37,376 nucleotides of DNA from Arcobacteraceae bacterium (GTDB taxonomy: Bacteria > Campylobacterota > Campylobacteria > Campylobacterales > Arcobacteraceae): assembly GCA_029934475.1 (NCBI GenBank), contig JAOZMC010000014.1:1-37376 (forward strand). The letters are read 5' to 3'. The notes under the pieces were generated by a model, which had not been told where the DNA came from, did not search any database, and worked only from the letters and a program-made list of their open reading frames with translations. Positions 23,118 through 33,467 of the stretch are shown here, piece by piece. Within the stretch, counting starts at the first letter, position 1, and each line of letters begins with the position of its first letter. The position numbers were made by a program, and so were the translations under genes.

Positions 23118-23522
23118 CTATATCAACAAATAAGTAGTCAAAAAAGCAAAAGTAGATGCTACCATATGTGGCACACCATACAAAAATGCAGCAAATACCT
23201 TGACCAATATGCTTCTTTTGAACTTGATAGCAAAGATGATCACAGACCCTACAAATGTAGTGATAAATATATACAACAAAGCATGGATTAACCCATATGA
23301 TGGATCAAAAGAACTAAAAGCCAATATCAATGTGATGATATATGAGCCCAATCCAAACAGACCTGCATTGTTTGATGTGTTGTAGTTTTCTAGCTTTTGA
23401 CCAATATCATCTGTCTGTGCTTTTGAGGCTTTGTTTGCCTGTATTGCTCTGTGTTCAAAATACAAAAACAGACCCATAGTCAAAACCACACCCATAGGCA
23501 CCATCGTAAATAATATATCCAT
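23118..23522 (-). CDS. Small membrane protein of unknown function
   Basis: A 134-residue protein starting MDILFTMVPMG; this ATG has AAGGAG upstream, whereas an upstream in-frame start at 23561 has none. Four hydrophobic segments are visible: the N-terminal helix (about 3-20), GLFGLGSYIITLILAF, LIHALLYIFITTFVGSVIIFAI and a C-terminal segment with GVPHMVASTFAFL. A charged loop (EHRAIQANKASKAQTDDIGQ) follows helix I. It stands alone between repeat-rich DNA and glyQ, which is divergent. No family is recognised. Confidence 0.7.
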   Translation of the reverse strand: MDILFTMVPMGVVLTMGLFLYFEHRAIQANKASKAQTDDIGQKLENYNTSNNAGLFGLGSYIITLILAFSSFDPSYGLIHALLYIFITTFVGSVIIFAIKFKRSILVKVFAAFLYGVPHMVASTFAFLTTYLLI

Positions 23523-23611
23523 ATAGGACTCCTTGATTATAAATTTTGTTGATAATACCAAAATTTGCTTAATATAACTTTCGTCATAGCTTAAAAGGTA
23601 GCAAATTTATT

Positions 23612-23633
23612 TTAATACGATATAATATGTAAA
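23612..23633 (+). promoter_or_regulatory. Likely glyQ promoter -10 region
   Basis: The sequence ACGATATAATATG about 25-30 bases before the glyQ start contains TATAAT and is followed by AGGATAC as ribosome site. Positions are approximate. Confidence 0.5.
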
Positions 23634-23648
23634 AAATAGGATACAAAT

Positions 23649-24503
23649 ATGCTAACATTTAGCCAACTACTACTCAAGCTACAAACATATTGGAGCACAC
23701 AAGGTTGTAATATATTGCAGCCATACGATATACCCAGTGGAGCTGGCACTTTCCATCCAGCTACAGTGCTGCGAACTTTGGACGACAAGCCGTGGAATGT
23801 AGCCTATGTAGCACCATGTCGCCGACCGACAGATGGACGATACGGCGAAAATCCAAACAGACTAGGAAGTTATTATCAGTTTCAAGTAGTTATGAAGCCT
23901 AGTCCCTCCAATATACAAGACCTATATCTAAAGTCGCTACAATACATAGGGCTTGACACAAAAAAGCACGACATACGGTTTGTCGAGGACAACTGGGAGT
24001 CCCCTACTTTGGGTGCTTGGGGGCTAGGCTGGGAAGTGTGGCTAGATGGTATGGAGATCACTCAGTTTACATATTTTCAACAAGTAGGCGGTATAGCAGC
24101 CCAGCAAATACCAGCAGAGATAACCTATGGCACAGAGAGGTTGGCTATGTATCTACAAGGGGTTGACAATATATTTGATATAGTGTGGAGTACTCACGGC
24201 GATGTAAATACCACTTATGCCGATATTCATCTACAAGGAGAAAAGCAGTTTAGCAAATACAACTTTGAAGTAGCTTCTGTGGATATGTTGTTTTCTCATT
24301 TTGACGATGCGGTTAATGAGTGTGAAAACTGTATCAAACACGTCTTAGCTTTGCCGGCATATGACCAGTGTATGATAGCTTCACATATATTTAATACACT
24401 TGATGCCCGAAAAGCTATAAGCGTGACAAACCGCCAAAGCTACATACTAAAAATCCGTCAGCTATCAACAGCATGTGCCAAACTATACAAGGACGGTGTG
24501 TGA
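23649..24503 (+). CDS. glyQ: Glycyl-tRNA synthetase alpha subunit
   Basis: Catalytic alpha subunit of the bacterial heterotetrameric glycyl-tRNA synthetase. The 284-residue sequence carries the family's strongly conserved stretches: [63 protein letters not shown] and [12 protein letters not shown]. Length is normal. The beta subunit (glyS) is not adjacent, as is usual in Campylobacterota. It is followed at 1 base by ribA, so the two are probably coupled. Confidence 0.97.
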   Translation: MLTFSQLLLKLQTYWSTQGCNILQPYDIPSGAGTFHPATVLRTLDDKPWNVAYVAPCRRPTDGRYGENPNRLGSYYQFQVVMKPSPSNIQDLYLKSLQYIGLDTKKHDIRFVEDNWESPTLGAWGLGWEVWLDGMEITQFTYFQQVGGIAAQQIPAEITYGTERLAMYLQGVDNIFDIVWSTHGDVNTTYADIHLQGEKQFSKYNFEVASVDMLFSHFDDAVNECENCIKHVLALPAYDQCMIASHIFNTLDARKAISVTNRQSYILKIRQLSTACAKLYKDGV

Positions 24504-24504
24504 T

Positions 24505-25065
24505 ATGATATGTGAAGTATCAAACACTGCCAAGCTACCTACAACTCACGGCGAGTTTGTAGTCCAAGTGTTCAAACAAAAAAACAAAGAACACCTAGTC
24601 ATAAAGACAGCAAAGCTACCAAAAGTTCCAAATATAAGAATACATAGCGAGTGTCTCACAGGCGATGCCATATCTAGTATAAAATGCGACTGTCAAGCAC
24701 AGCTAAACTTTGCTTTGGACTATATAAACACTCACGGCGGAGCGGTAATATATTTGCGACAAGAGGGTAGAGGCATAGGACTGTTTAACAAAGTTCAAGC
24801 ATATGCTCTACAAGATGGCGGACTAGACACAGTCCAAGCAAACCACCAGCTGGGATTTGAGGACGATATGCGAGACTATAGTATAGTTGATTTTATATTG
24901 GATTATTATGATATAAAACAGATAAATTTACTGACCAACAATCCACGAAAAATATCAGCAGTCAAAGTAGATATAGCACTCACCGTGCCTATACAGATGA
25001 CTCCTACGGCACAAAACAGAGACTACCTAAACGTAAAAAAGACAAAACTAGGACACATCCTATAA
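24505..25065 (+). CDS. ribA: GTP cyclohydrolase II
   Basis: Opens GTP to the pyrimidine intermediate that begins riboflavin synthesis. The 186-residue protein shows the zinc motif ECLTGD...KCDCQAQL (three Cys), then RQEGRGIGL, the substrate-binding loop, and LLTNNPRKI. It is the stand-alone form without the DHBP synthase (RibB) domain. The ATG at 24505 was selected because AAGGA sits upstream inside the end of glyQ, and it gives MICEVSNTAKLPT, a normal N-terminus. Its stop overlaps the convergent rsmI gene by 6 bases. Confidence 0.95.
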   Translation: MICEVSNTAKLPTTHGEFVVQVFKQKNKEHLVIKTAKLPKVPNIRIHSECLTGDAISSIKCDCQAQLNFALDYINTHGGAVIYLRQEGRGIGLFNKVQAYALQDGGLDTVQANHQLGFEDDMRDYSIVDFILDYYDIKQINLLTNNPRKISAVKVDIALTVPIQMTPTAQNRDYLNVKKTKLGHIL

Positions 25066-25881
25066 CTCGTTTAAGTCATCATATATATCTTTTATAGGGC
25101 GACTGGTTAGTTTCGCTAGTAATTTCGCCTTTTGTTTGGGTGGCAAGCTCAAGCTACTTATATCATCTATAGTTATAGGCTCACCTGTGGATTTGGTAGC
25201 ACCGTCTATCACTACTACCCACTCGCCTTTTATGCTTCTCTTTTTCAATATCTCAAGCACTTCGCCAGCTTTGCCTACAAAAAACTGCTCGTGAAGTTTG
25301 CTCAGCTCCTTGGCTACAAATACCTCTACTGTAGGGTTTAGGCTGTGGATAATCTCTAGCAAATCCAACACTCTTTTGGGTGATTCGTACAAGATACTCA
25401 CGAAACCATCCTCTAGGATAGTTTGTAGTTGGGCTTTTCTAGCGGTGTGTTTGTGTGGCAAAAACCCTACAAACAAAAACCGCTCTATATCAAATCCACT
25501 AGCAGCCACGGCTACTATAGAGGCACTAGCTCCGGGTAAAACTTGATATTTTATATGGTGTTTTTGACAATACTTCACTAGCATTGCCCCCGGATCGCTG
25601 ATAGCAGGAGTGCCAGCATCGCTCATATATACGATATCTTGCTCAAAAAACTTGTCATCGAGACGGTCAATAATGGACTGTTCGTTGTGTGAGTGTAGGC
25701 TTATGAACTTTTTTTGCTGGATGTTTATGTTGGTCGAAAGTTTGTCGTTGAGCAGTGTTATCAATCTTTTGGCAACTCTCGTATCCTCGCACAGCACTAC
25801 TTCGCTACCTTGTAGTAGTTTGACAGTCCTGTATGTAATATCCTCGAGATTGCCTATAGGTGTGGGCAAGAAACTCAACAT
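25060..25881 (-). CDS. rsmI: 16S rRNA (cytidine1402-2'-O)-methyltransferase
   Basis: SAM-dependent tetrapyrrole-methylase-fold enzyme that methylates C1402 in the ribosomal P site. The 273-residue protein begins LSFLPTPIGNLEDITYR and includes CEDTRVAKRL, SDAGTPAISDPG and FVGFLPHK, all diagnostic of RsmI. It lies 57 bases after rpmE and is likely co-transcribed; convergent with ribA. Confidence 0.95.
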   Translation of the reverse strand: MLSFLPTPIGNLEDITYRTVKLLQGSEVVLCEDTRVAKRLITLLNDKLSTNINIQQKKFISLHSHNEQSIIDRLDDKFFEQDIVYMSDAGTPAISDPGAMLVKYCQKHHIKYQVLPGASASIVAVAASGFDIERFLFVGFLPHKHTARKAQLQTILEDGFVSILYESPKRVLDLLEIIHSLNPTVEVFVAKELSKLHEQFFVGKAGEVLEILKKRSIKGEWVVVIDGATKSTGEPITIDDISSLSLPPKQKAKLLAKLTSRPIKDIYDDLNEL

Positions 25882-25938
25882 ATGAAAAAACTCTCAATAT
25901 ATCTATAGCCCACAAAAAACCTATCAAAAAACCGAAGT

Positions 25939-26139
25939 TTATTTCATATTGTATTTTTGTTTGAACTTGTCGATACGACCTGTAGCATCTACCATAGTTC
26001 GCTCACCAGTGAAAAACGGATGACAAGACGAACATACATCTATGTTCATGATATCCGTGTTTGACTTGGTCTCAAAGCTGTTGCCACAGGCACATGTGAC
26101 CTTGCAAGCTACAAAGCTGGGGTGTATATCTTTTTTCAT
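25939..26139 (-). CDS. rpmE: 50S ribosomal protein L31
   Basis: A 66-residue L31 of the zinc-binding (C+) type: Cys at ACKVTCACG and [11 protein letters not shown], with the conserved start MKKDIHP and tail [18 protein letters not shown] precedes the ATG. It heads the rpmE-rsmI unit. Confidence 0.97.
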   Translation of the reverse strand: MKKDIHPSFVACKVTCACGNSFETKSNTDIMNIDVCSSCHPFFTGERTMVDATGRIDKFKQKYNMK

Positions 26140-26277
26140 AATTGTCCTTTTTTGTTTATTTTATCGTTTTTTGCTTAAACTATCTCAAAAATACAAAAGT
26201 TAGATAAATATAGTCCAATATCGTGTCTGTGAAGTTTATCTAATAAATTTTAGATACAATAAACAAAAAGGATAAAA

Positions 26278-26307
26278 ATGTCAAACATACTTAACTTTCG
26301 CACCTAA
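26278..26307 (+). pseudogene. Truncated gene start (MSNILNFRT-stop) cut by the repeat element
   Basis: An AAAAAGGATAAAAATG start signal typical of this genome is followed by only nine codons before a stop supplied by the repeat element that begins about 26288. A TACAAT box lies just upstream. It looks like the 5' end of a gene destroyed by the insertion. The original product cannot be identified. Confidence 0.4.
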
Positions 26308-26360
26308 AACCAAGTAGATTTTCAGTAACACTCCTTAATACTCCTATAATATTAGTAAAA
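26289..26360 (-). repeat. Left inverted end of the decayed element
   Basis: Matches the right end in reverse complement over about 70 bases with a 4-5 base gap near the inner boundary. The minus strand remains open for about 40 codons from 26420 to 26289. Confidence 0.75.
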
Positions 26361-26566
26361 TCCTCATTTCTATTGACAACTTCATCAATTTTGGCTATCT
26401 CGTCAAGGATAGATCTTAACTTTCGCACCTAATTTTTTAAAATAATATCAAGCAATCCAATAAAACCAATTTTTTATCAAATATAAATAGAGTTCTTGAT
26501 AATAACTACAAATCTTATTCGAGTTAAAATAACATTTACAAAAAAGCTGCTTAAAGGCTTTTTAGG

Positions 26567-26605
26567 TATAATATAGATATAAAATAAGGAGTTTTGTCTA
26601 TGTAA
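26567..26605 (+). pseudogene. Start signals of a lost element gene: TATAAT, AAGGAG, ATG-TAA
   Basis: TATAAT (26567-26572), AAGGAG (26586-26591) and ATG (26600) are correctly spaced, but the second codon is TAA. A neighbouring frame then reads IINAKLRNPIYKVIQLLSRK before further stops. This is best explained as a decayed transposase-type gene whose end is at the right repeat. Confidence 0.45.
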
Positions 26606-26703
26606 ATTAACCTAAAATAATCAATATTATAAATGCCAAATTAAGAAACCCAATATACAAAGTTATCCAACTATTAAGTAGGAAATTATTTAAAAAAAAG
26701 TAA

Positions 26704-26780
26704 TTTTACCAAACTAGTATTATAGGAGCATTAAGGAGTGTTGCTGAAAATCTGCCAGGGTTTAGGTGCGAAAGTTAAGT
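26704..26780 (+). repeat. Right inverted end of the decayed element
   Basis: Plus-strand copy of the terminal repeat, ending GGTGCGAAAGTTAAGT at 26780. It holds the last ~20 codons of the former element gene. Confidence 0.75.
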
Positions 26781-26840
26781 AAATAGGATTGAAAAAGTAT
26801 CAAAAATATCATCTCACCTAAAAAATATTTTATTTTTTGC

Positions 26841-26846
26841 TATACT
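26841..26846 (+). promoter_or_regulatory. Likely lgt operon -10 box (TATACT, extended TG)
   Basis: TTTTTTGCTATACTTTAAAC lies 40 bases before the lgt start, with a T-rich stretch upstream. It probably drives the ten-gene housekeeping run. Confidence 0.55.
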
Positions 26847-26885
26847 TTAAACTTATTTAGATAAAATAACAAAATAAGGAAAAAT

Positions 26886-27749
26886 ATGAATTATTGGCAA
26901 AATATTTATAGTCATTTTGACCCTGTGGCATTTCACATAGGCTCTTTTGGGGTTCATTGGTATGGTATCATGTATGCTACTTCTTTGTTGGTAGCTATCA
27001 TGGTAGCACACTGGATAGTAAAAAAGGACAACATACCTATAAGCTCCGCCTTGCTAGATAGCTATATTATATGGGTAGAAGTGGGAGTGATACTAGGCGC
27101 CCGGCTAGGCTATGTGCTGTTTTATGACAGTCACACCGCCTACTACTTGACACACCCTTGGCAGATATTTAATCCGTTTATAAATGGAGTATATGCAGGT
27201 ATATCTGGTATGAGCTATCATGGAGCGGTGATAGGATTTATCATAGCATCGCTGTGGTGGGCAAAGCGAAACAAGGTGGCATTTTTGTTTATGGTTGACA
27301 TAGCGACATTAGCTATACCTGTAGGATATATATTTGGACGGATTGGCAACTTTTTCAACCAAGAGCTTGTAGGACGAGTGACAGATGTGCCGTGGGGTAT
27401 ATATGTAAACGATATTTTACGACACCCATCGCAACTATACGAGGCAGTGATCGAGGGACTTTTGGTATTTTTGGTGCTCTATTATTTTCGCAACAAAAAG
27501 AGGTTTGATGGTCAGATAGGATTGATGTATCTGGGACTATATTCGTTTGGTAGGATCGTAGCTGAGTTTTATAGACAGCCAGATGTCCAGCTTGGGTTTT
27601 TGTATGGCACACAGTGGTTGACTATGGGTATATTGATATCGTCTGTGTTTTTGGTGCTGACTATTGGGCTCTATTTTGTCATAGTGGCAAATCTACCGAC
27701 ACATATCAACCAACCACCGAAAACTAAAACCAAAAAGAGGAAAAGATAG
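26886..27749 (+). CDS. lgt: Prolipoprotein diacylglyceryl transferase
   Basis: Inner-membrane enzyme that transfers diacylglycerol from phosphatidylglycerol to the lipobox cysteine of prolipoproteins. The 287-residue, seven-helix protein has the Lgt signature GRIGNFFNQELVGR, the early HWYGIMYA motif, and the C-terminal HPSQLYEA and basic tail KTKTKKRKR. AAGGA precedes the ATG. It opens the housekeeping run and overlaps the next gene by one base (TAGTG). Substrates here would include the Sel1 and ALDC-like lipoproteins. Confidence 0.96.
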   Translation: MNYWQNIYSHFDPVAFHIGSFGVHWYGIMYATSLLVAIMVAHWIVKKDNIPISSALLDSYIIWVEVGVILGARLGYVLFYDSHTAYYLTHPWQIFNPFINGVYAGISGMSYHGAVIGFIIASLWWAKRNKVAFLFMVDIATLAIPVGYIFGRIGNFFNQELVGRVTDVPWGIYVNDILRHPSQLYEAVIEGLLVFLVLYYFRNKKRFDGQIGLMYLGLYSFGRIVAEFYRQPDVQLGFLYGTQWLTMGILISSVFLVLTIGLYFVIVANLPTHINQPPKTKTKKRKR

Positions 27750-28842
27750 TGCTACTGACCCCCGGACCTACTGCTGTGCCTGAGTTTGTGAGAAATGCTA
27801 TGTCCAAACAAACCATACACCACAGGACAAAAGAGTTTGAACTTCTGTTTAAAGATACAAAAGATATGTTGCTAAAACTACTAAATATGCCCGAGTGTGT
27901 CATATTTGCTAGTAGTGGCACTGGAGCTATGGAGGCATGTGTGGCAAGTTTTTGTCAAAGCAAAGCTCTTGTGATAAACTCTGGTAAGTTTGGCGAAAGG
28001 TTTGCCAAAATATGTGTAGCTTTGGACAAACCATATGTGGAGATAATAAACGACTGGGACACAGCAGTTTGTGTAGATGAGATAAAGCAAACGATACTAG
28101 CCCACAAAGATATAGACAGTGTGTTTGTGCAAGTTTGTGAGAGTGCCGGAGGCTTGAGACATCCTGCAGAAGGTATAGCAAAGGCGGTCAAGAATATAGA
28201 CAAAAATATAGTTGTAGTAGCAGATGGTATCACGGCAGTTGGAGTTGAGAGTATAGACACTACATATATAGATGCCTTGATAGCTGGAAGCCAAAAGGCG
28301 CTCATGTTGCCTCCTGGGTTGTCTGTCGTGGGACTAAGTCGGCAAGCAGTGAAAACTCTAGAAAGCTGTAGTGCTGGGTATTATTTAAACATAAAAGCCG
28401 AGCTAGACAAACAGCGACAAAACACCACAGCATATACCGCACCTACGACATTGATATTGGGACTTCAAGCGGTGCTTAGAGCTATGAGCGATATAGGGTT
28501 TGATACTATCTATAGGCAGACTAAAAATAGAGCCAAAGCTACCAGAGATAGCTTGAGTGCTTTGGGTTTGCAAATATATCCAAAAACTCCAGCAGATGCT
28601 ATGACTACGATATATCACGAAAGATCAAACGATATAAGAGCTATGCTCAAAAACAACTTTGATATAAACATAGCAGGAGGACAAGACCACTTAGCCGGAA
28701 AGATATTTCGTATAAATCACATGGGATTTGTCCGTGACTATGAAGCTGTGTGGGTAGTCAATGCTATAGAGATCTGCCTAGACAAGCTGGGGCTTAGGCA
28801 GTTTGACGGCACAGCAAACAAAATATATGCAAAGGGGTTGTT

Positions 28843-28846
<4 letters not shown>
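27749..28846 (+). CDS. Class V aminotransferase (alanine/serine-glyoxylate type)
   Basis: PLP enzyme of 365 residues with the family opening LLTPGPTAVPEFV, HHRTKEF, the cofactor-binding SSGTGAMEA, VADGITAVGVE (Asp) and the PLP lysine in AGSQKALMLPPG. This layout fits the serine-pyruvate / alanine-glyoxylate / small archaeal-type aspartate aminotransferase group; the exact substrate is not determinable. The start is GTG overlapping the lgt stop, with GAGGAAAAG upstream. Its GTG-linked overlap with hisZ indicates coupling. Confidence 0.88.
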
Positions 28847-30932
<2,086 letters not shown>

Positions 30933-30941
30933 GGACAAAAT

Positions 30942-31493
30942 ATGAAACTAAAACTGACACATTGTGATTTTATATCACGGAAGATAACAAATGACTTGAT
31001 AAAATCGCCCATACTACAAGTGCGAAAAACCAAAGATGAGATCAAGTCGGCAGTAGCCAAGATAATAGCCGATGACATAGACAAAGAGATGAAGCTAGAA
31101 CATGCGGTAACTGAGCTACTAGATAAAAACGAAGATGATATAGAGTTTTATCATGCTGACCCCAAACAGCTCTTTTGGATGACGAAAAAAAGGTTAGCAA
31201 ATGATTATGATGTGATACTAAATCACGATGAACGGTATAGCGATATAGCCCACAAGTTGCTAGATACTTTGTATGAAGAGGACTATATACACTTTGAAAT
31301 AGCAGACAACCAGATCAAAAATATCATTGTCTCAGCTATAGAGCAGTTTATGGCAGGGTTTGACGAGGCAGATACTCTAGCATACGAGAGACTTCAAGGG
31401 TTAAAAAGGTCAGTCGTACCCGGCACAGACGAATACCAAGAGATATTTATGCGGTTATACGAAGAGGAGCTTGTAAAAAAAGGTTTGATATGA
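30942..31493 (+). CDS. DUF507 family protein
   Basis: A 183-residue, charged, probably cytoplasmic protein. It begins MKLKLTHCDFISRKITNDL and is mainly helical; the family is found next to purA/carA in Campylobacterota and in some Aquificota, and its function is unknown. AAGGACAA precedes the ATG. It overlaps carA by 4 bases, so co-expression with purine/pyrimidine synthesis genes is expected. Confidence 0.85.
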   Translation: MKLKLTHCDFISRKITNDLIKSPILQVRKTKDEIKSAVAKIIADDIDKEMKLEHAVTELLDKNEDDIEFYHADPKQLFWMTKKRLANDYDVILNHDERYSDIAHKLLDTLYEEDYIHFEIADNQIKNIIVSAIEQFMAGFDEADTLAYERLQGLKRSVVPGTDEYQEIFMRLYEEELVKKGLI

Positions 31494-32617
31494 AAAAGAG
31501 AGTTTGGCTATATTTTGAAAACGGTTTGTACATAGAAGCACACAGCTTTGGAGCAGACAAAGAGATAGTAGGAGAAGTAGTATTTAACACATCTATGACA
31601 GGCTACCAAGAGATAGCCAGTGACCCTAGCTATGCAGGGCAGTTTGTGGTGTTTTCTATGCCAGAGATCGGTATAGTCGGCACAAATGACGACGACATGC
31701 AAAGCTCACAGCTATGGTGTAGTGGTATTATCGTGCGAAATTACACAGCCACCCCATCAAACTACAGAGCACAGAGATCCTTGCACGAGCTACTTTTGAA
31801 GCATGACTGCATGGGTATATGCGACATAGACACGAGACAGATAGTCCAACAAACCAGAGACCAAGGGTCCATGATGATGATAGCATCTACAAAGACTAGC
31901 GACAAAGAGAAGCTAAAAGATATACTGGCAAACTCAGATAAGATAGCCGATATGAACTTGATAGAAAAGGTCAGCACCAAAACCCCATACACTCACAACA
32001 GAGGTATATGGAACCATGAGACAAAAGCTTTTAATGACACAAAAAAAAGCAGCAAAAAGATAGTAGTAGTGGATTTTGGTGTGAAAACTGCCATACTAGA
32101 TGAACTAGCCCAAAGCGGACTAGATGTCAGTGTCGTGCCGTCCACATTTGTAGCTAGTGATATACTAGATGAGTTTCATAACGGTCGTATAGGTGGTGTG
32201 TTTTTGAGCAACGGTCCTGGCGATCCGTTGTCACTAAAAAAGGAACAAGAGCAGATAAGACAGCTGATAGATAGCGATATACCTATATTTGCAATATGTT
32301 TGGGTCATCAACTTTTGAGCATAGCTCACGGATATGACACATACAAGCTAAAGTTTGGACAACATGGAGGAAATCATCCAGTGCTAAGCGATGGCAAAGT
32401 AGAGATCACAGCACAAAATCACAACTACAATGTGCCATCATCTATACAAAAGATAGCTGATATAACTCACAGAAACCTGTTTGACGACACTATAGAAGGT
32501 GTTCAATACAAGGACAAAAATATATTTTCAGTCCAACATCACCCAGAAGCCTCGCCGGGACCAGCTGAAAGTCGATATATATTTGACAAGTTTGCCAATA
32601 TGGTCAGCTGCAACTAA
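31490..32617 (+). CDS. carA: Carbamoyl-phosphate synthase small (glutaminase) subunit
   Basis: Releases ammonia from glutamine for the CarB subunit; the product feeds arginine and pyrimidine synthesis, and also HypF. The 375-residue protein has FNTSMTGYQEI near the N-terminus and a class I amidotransferase domain with GVFLSNGPGDP, the nucleophile Cys in AICLGHQ and the His-Glu pair in QHHPEASPGP. Confidence 0.97.
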   Translation: MKKRVWLYFENGLYIEAHSFGADKEIVGEVVFNTSMTGYQEIASDPSYAGQFVVFSMPEIGIVGTNDDDMQSSQLWCSGIIVRNYTATPSNYRAQRSLHELLLKHDCMGICDIDTRQIVQQTRDQGSMMMIASTKTSDKEKLKDILANSDKIADMNLIEKVSTKTPYTHNRGIWNHETKAFNDTKKSSKKIVVVDFGVKTAILDELAQSGLDVSVVPSTFVASDILDEFHNGRIGGVFLSNGPGDPLSLKKEQEQIRQLIDSDIPIFAICLGHQLLSIAHGYDTYKLKFGQHGGNHPVLSDGKVEITAQNHNYNVPSSIQKIADITHRNLFDDTIEGVQYKDKNIFSVQHHPEASPGPAESRYIFDKFANMVSCN

Positions 32618-32621
32618 TATC

Positions 32622-33467
32622 GTGAGACTAAACATAGCAGGTGTGGTGCTAAAGCCAGATTCATCTCATCTAAAACCAAACTATAATAGTATTTTTGATA
32701 GATTGAAGCGAAACAATATCGACTATATATTGGAGCAAAAAAGTGCGAAACTTGTAGGCAAAAGTGGTGTAGAGTTTGACAAGCTGTGTAGCAAATGTGA
32801 CTTTTTGCTCTGTGTAGGTGGTGATGGGACTTTGATATCTACTGCAAGAAAAGCCTACAACTATGATATACCGATATTGGGTATAAACTTTGGCAAACTT
32901 GGATTTCTCATAGATCTAAATGAAGATGAATTTGAAAAGTTTTTGCAAAATATGCAAAAAGGCAACTGTAGAATAGACAAGCGACTTATGCTAAAGCTTA
33001 GCATAGATGGCAAGGAGTATTATAGTTTCAACGACATAGTCCTATGCAAAAAAACTATGCGAGGACTAGTCGATATAGAAGCGACCATAGATGGCAAACG
33101 GTTCAATCACTACAGAGGCGATGGTGTCATAGTCTCTACTCCTACTGGTTCAACTGCCTACAATCTATCGTGTGGCGGTCCTGTGGTCTATCCGCTCGGA
33201 CGAGGCATAGTGGTCACACCCATATCGCCACACTCTTTGACACAGCGACCAGTGGTGCTACCTGAAACTTTTGCTATAGAGTTTCAAAGTATAGGAGATG
33301 AGGATATAAAGATACTTATAGATGGACAAGAGAGTCTAAGTTTGCCAAAAAACTGCAAGATAACTATAGGTCAAGCTAGCAAAAAAGCACAGCTAATCCA
33401 CCGAGCAGAGTTTAACTATTTTGACATACTAAGCCAAAAGCTACGATGGGGTGAGTATGATAAATAG
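32622..33467 (+). CDS. nadK: NAD kinase
   Basis: Phosphorylates NAD to NADP. Starting at GTG 32622, 4 bases after carA, the protein has 281 residues, normal for the family; reading further upstream would run into carA. Motifs are VGGDGTLI (GGDG), FGKLGFL, the GDGVIVSTPTGSTAYNLS loop and GPVVYP. A strong ribosome site is not seen, so translation is probably coupled to carA. Confidence 0.93.
   Translation: MRLNIAGVVLKPDSSHLKPNYNSIFDRLKRNNIDYILEQKSAKLVGKSGVEFDKLCSKCDFLLCVGGDGTLISTARKAYNYDIPILGINFGKLGFLIDLNEDEFEKFLQNMQKGNCRIDKRLMLKLSIDGKEYYSFNDIVLCKKTMRGLVDIEATIDGKRFNHYRGDGVIVSTPTGSTAYNLSCGGPVVYPLGRGIVVTPISPHSLTQRPVVLPETFAIEFQSIGDEDIKILIDGQESLSLPKNCKITIGQASKKAQLIHRAEFNYFDILSQKLRWGEYDK

Larger units (their letters stand above)
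26288..26780. mobile_element. Decayed insertion element / MITE with ~70-base inverted ends
   Basis: The two ends (26289-26360 and 26704-26780) are near-perfect inverted repeats starting ACTTAACTTTCGCACCTAAA and continuing through ATTTTCAG and ACACTCCTTAAT. A third copy of the end motif lies inside at 26415-26432. The plus strand at the right end reads IIGALRSVAENLPGFRCES-stop and the left arm encodes the matching IIGVLRSVTENLLGFRCES-stop on minus, so the ends carry the 3' end of a former gene. A promoter and start signal near 26567-26602 lead into a reading frame broken by stops. No target duplication is obvious. The family is not recognised. Confidence 0.72.

Noticed and set aside
26281-26790. 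Target-site duplication around the decayed element
   Set aside because: The bases flanking the two ends (AACAT and AAATA) do not match convincingly.
26160-26885. Non-coding RNA or tRNA in the rpmE-lgt gap
   Set aside because: No tRNA-like cloverleaf or known RNA motif was seen; the symmetry is explained by the decayed element.
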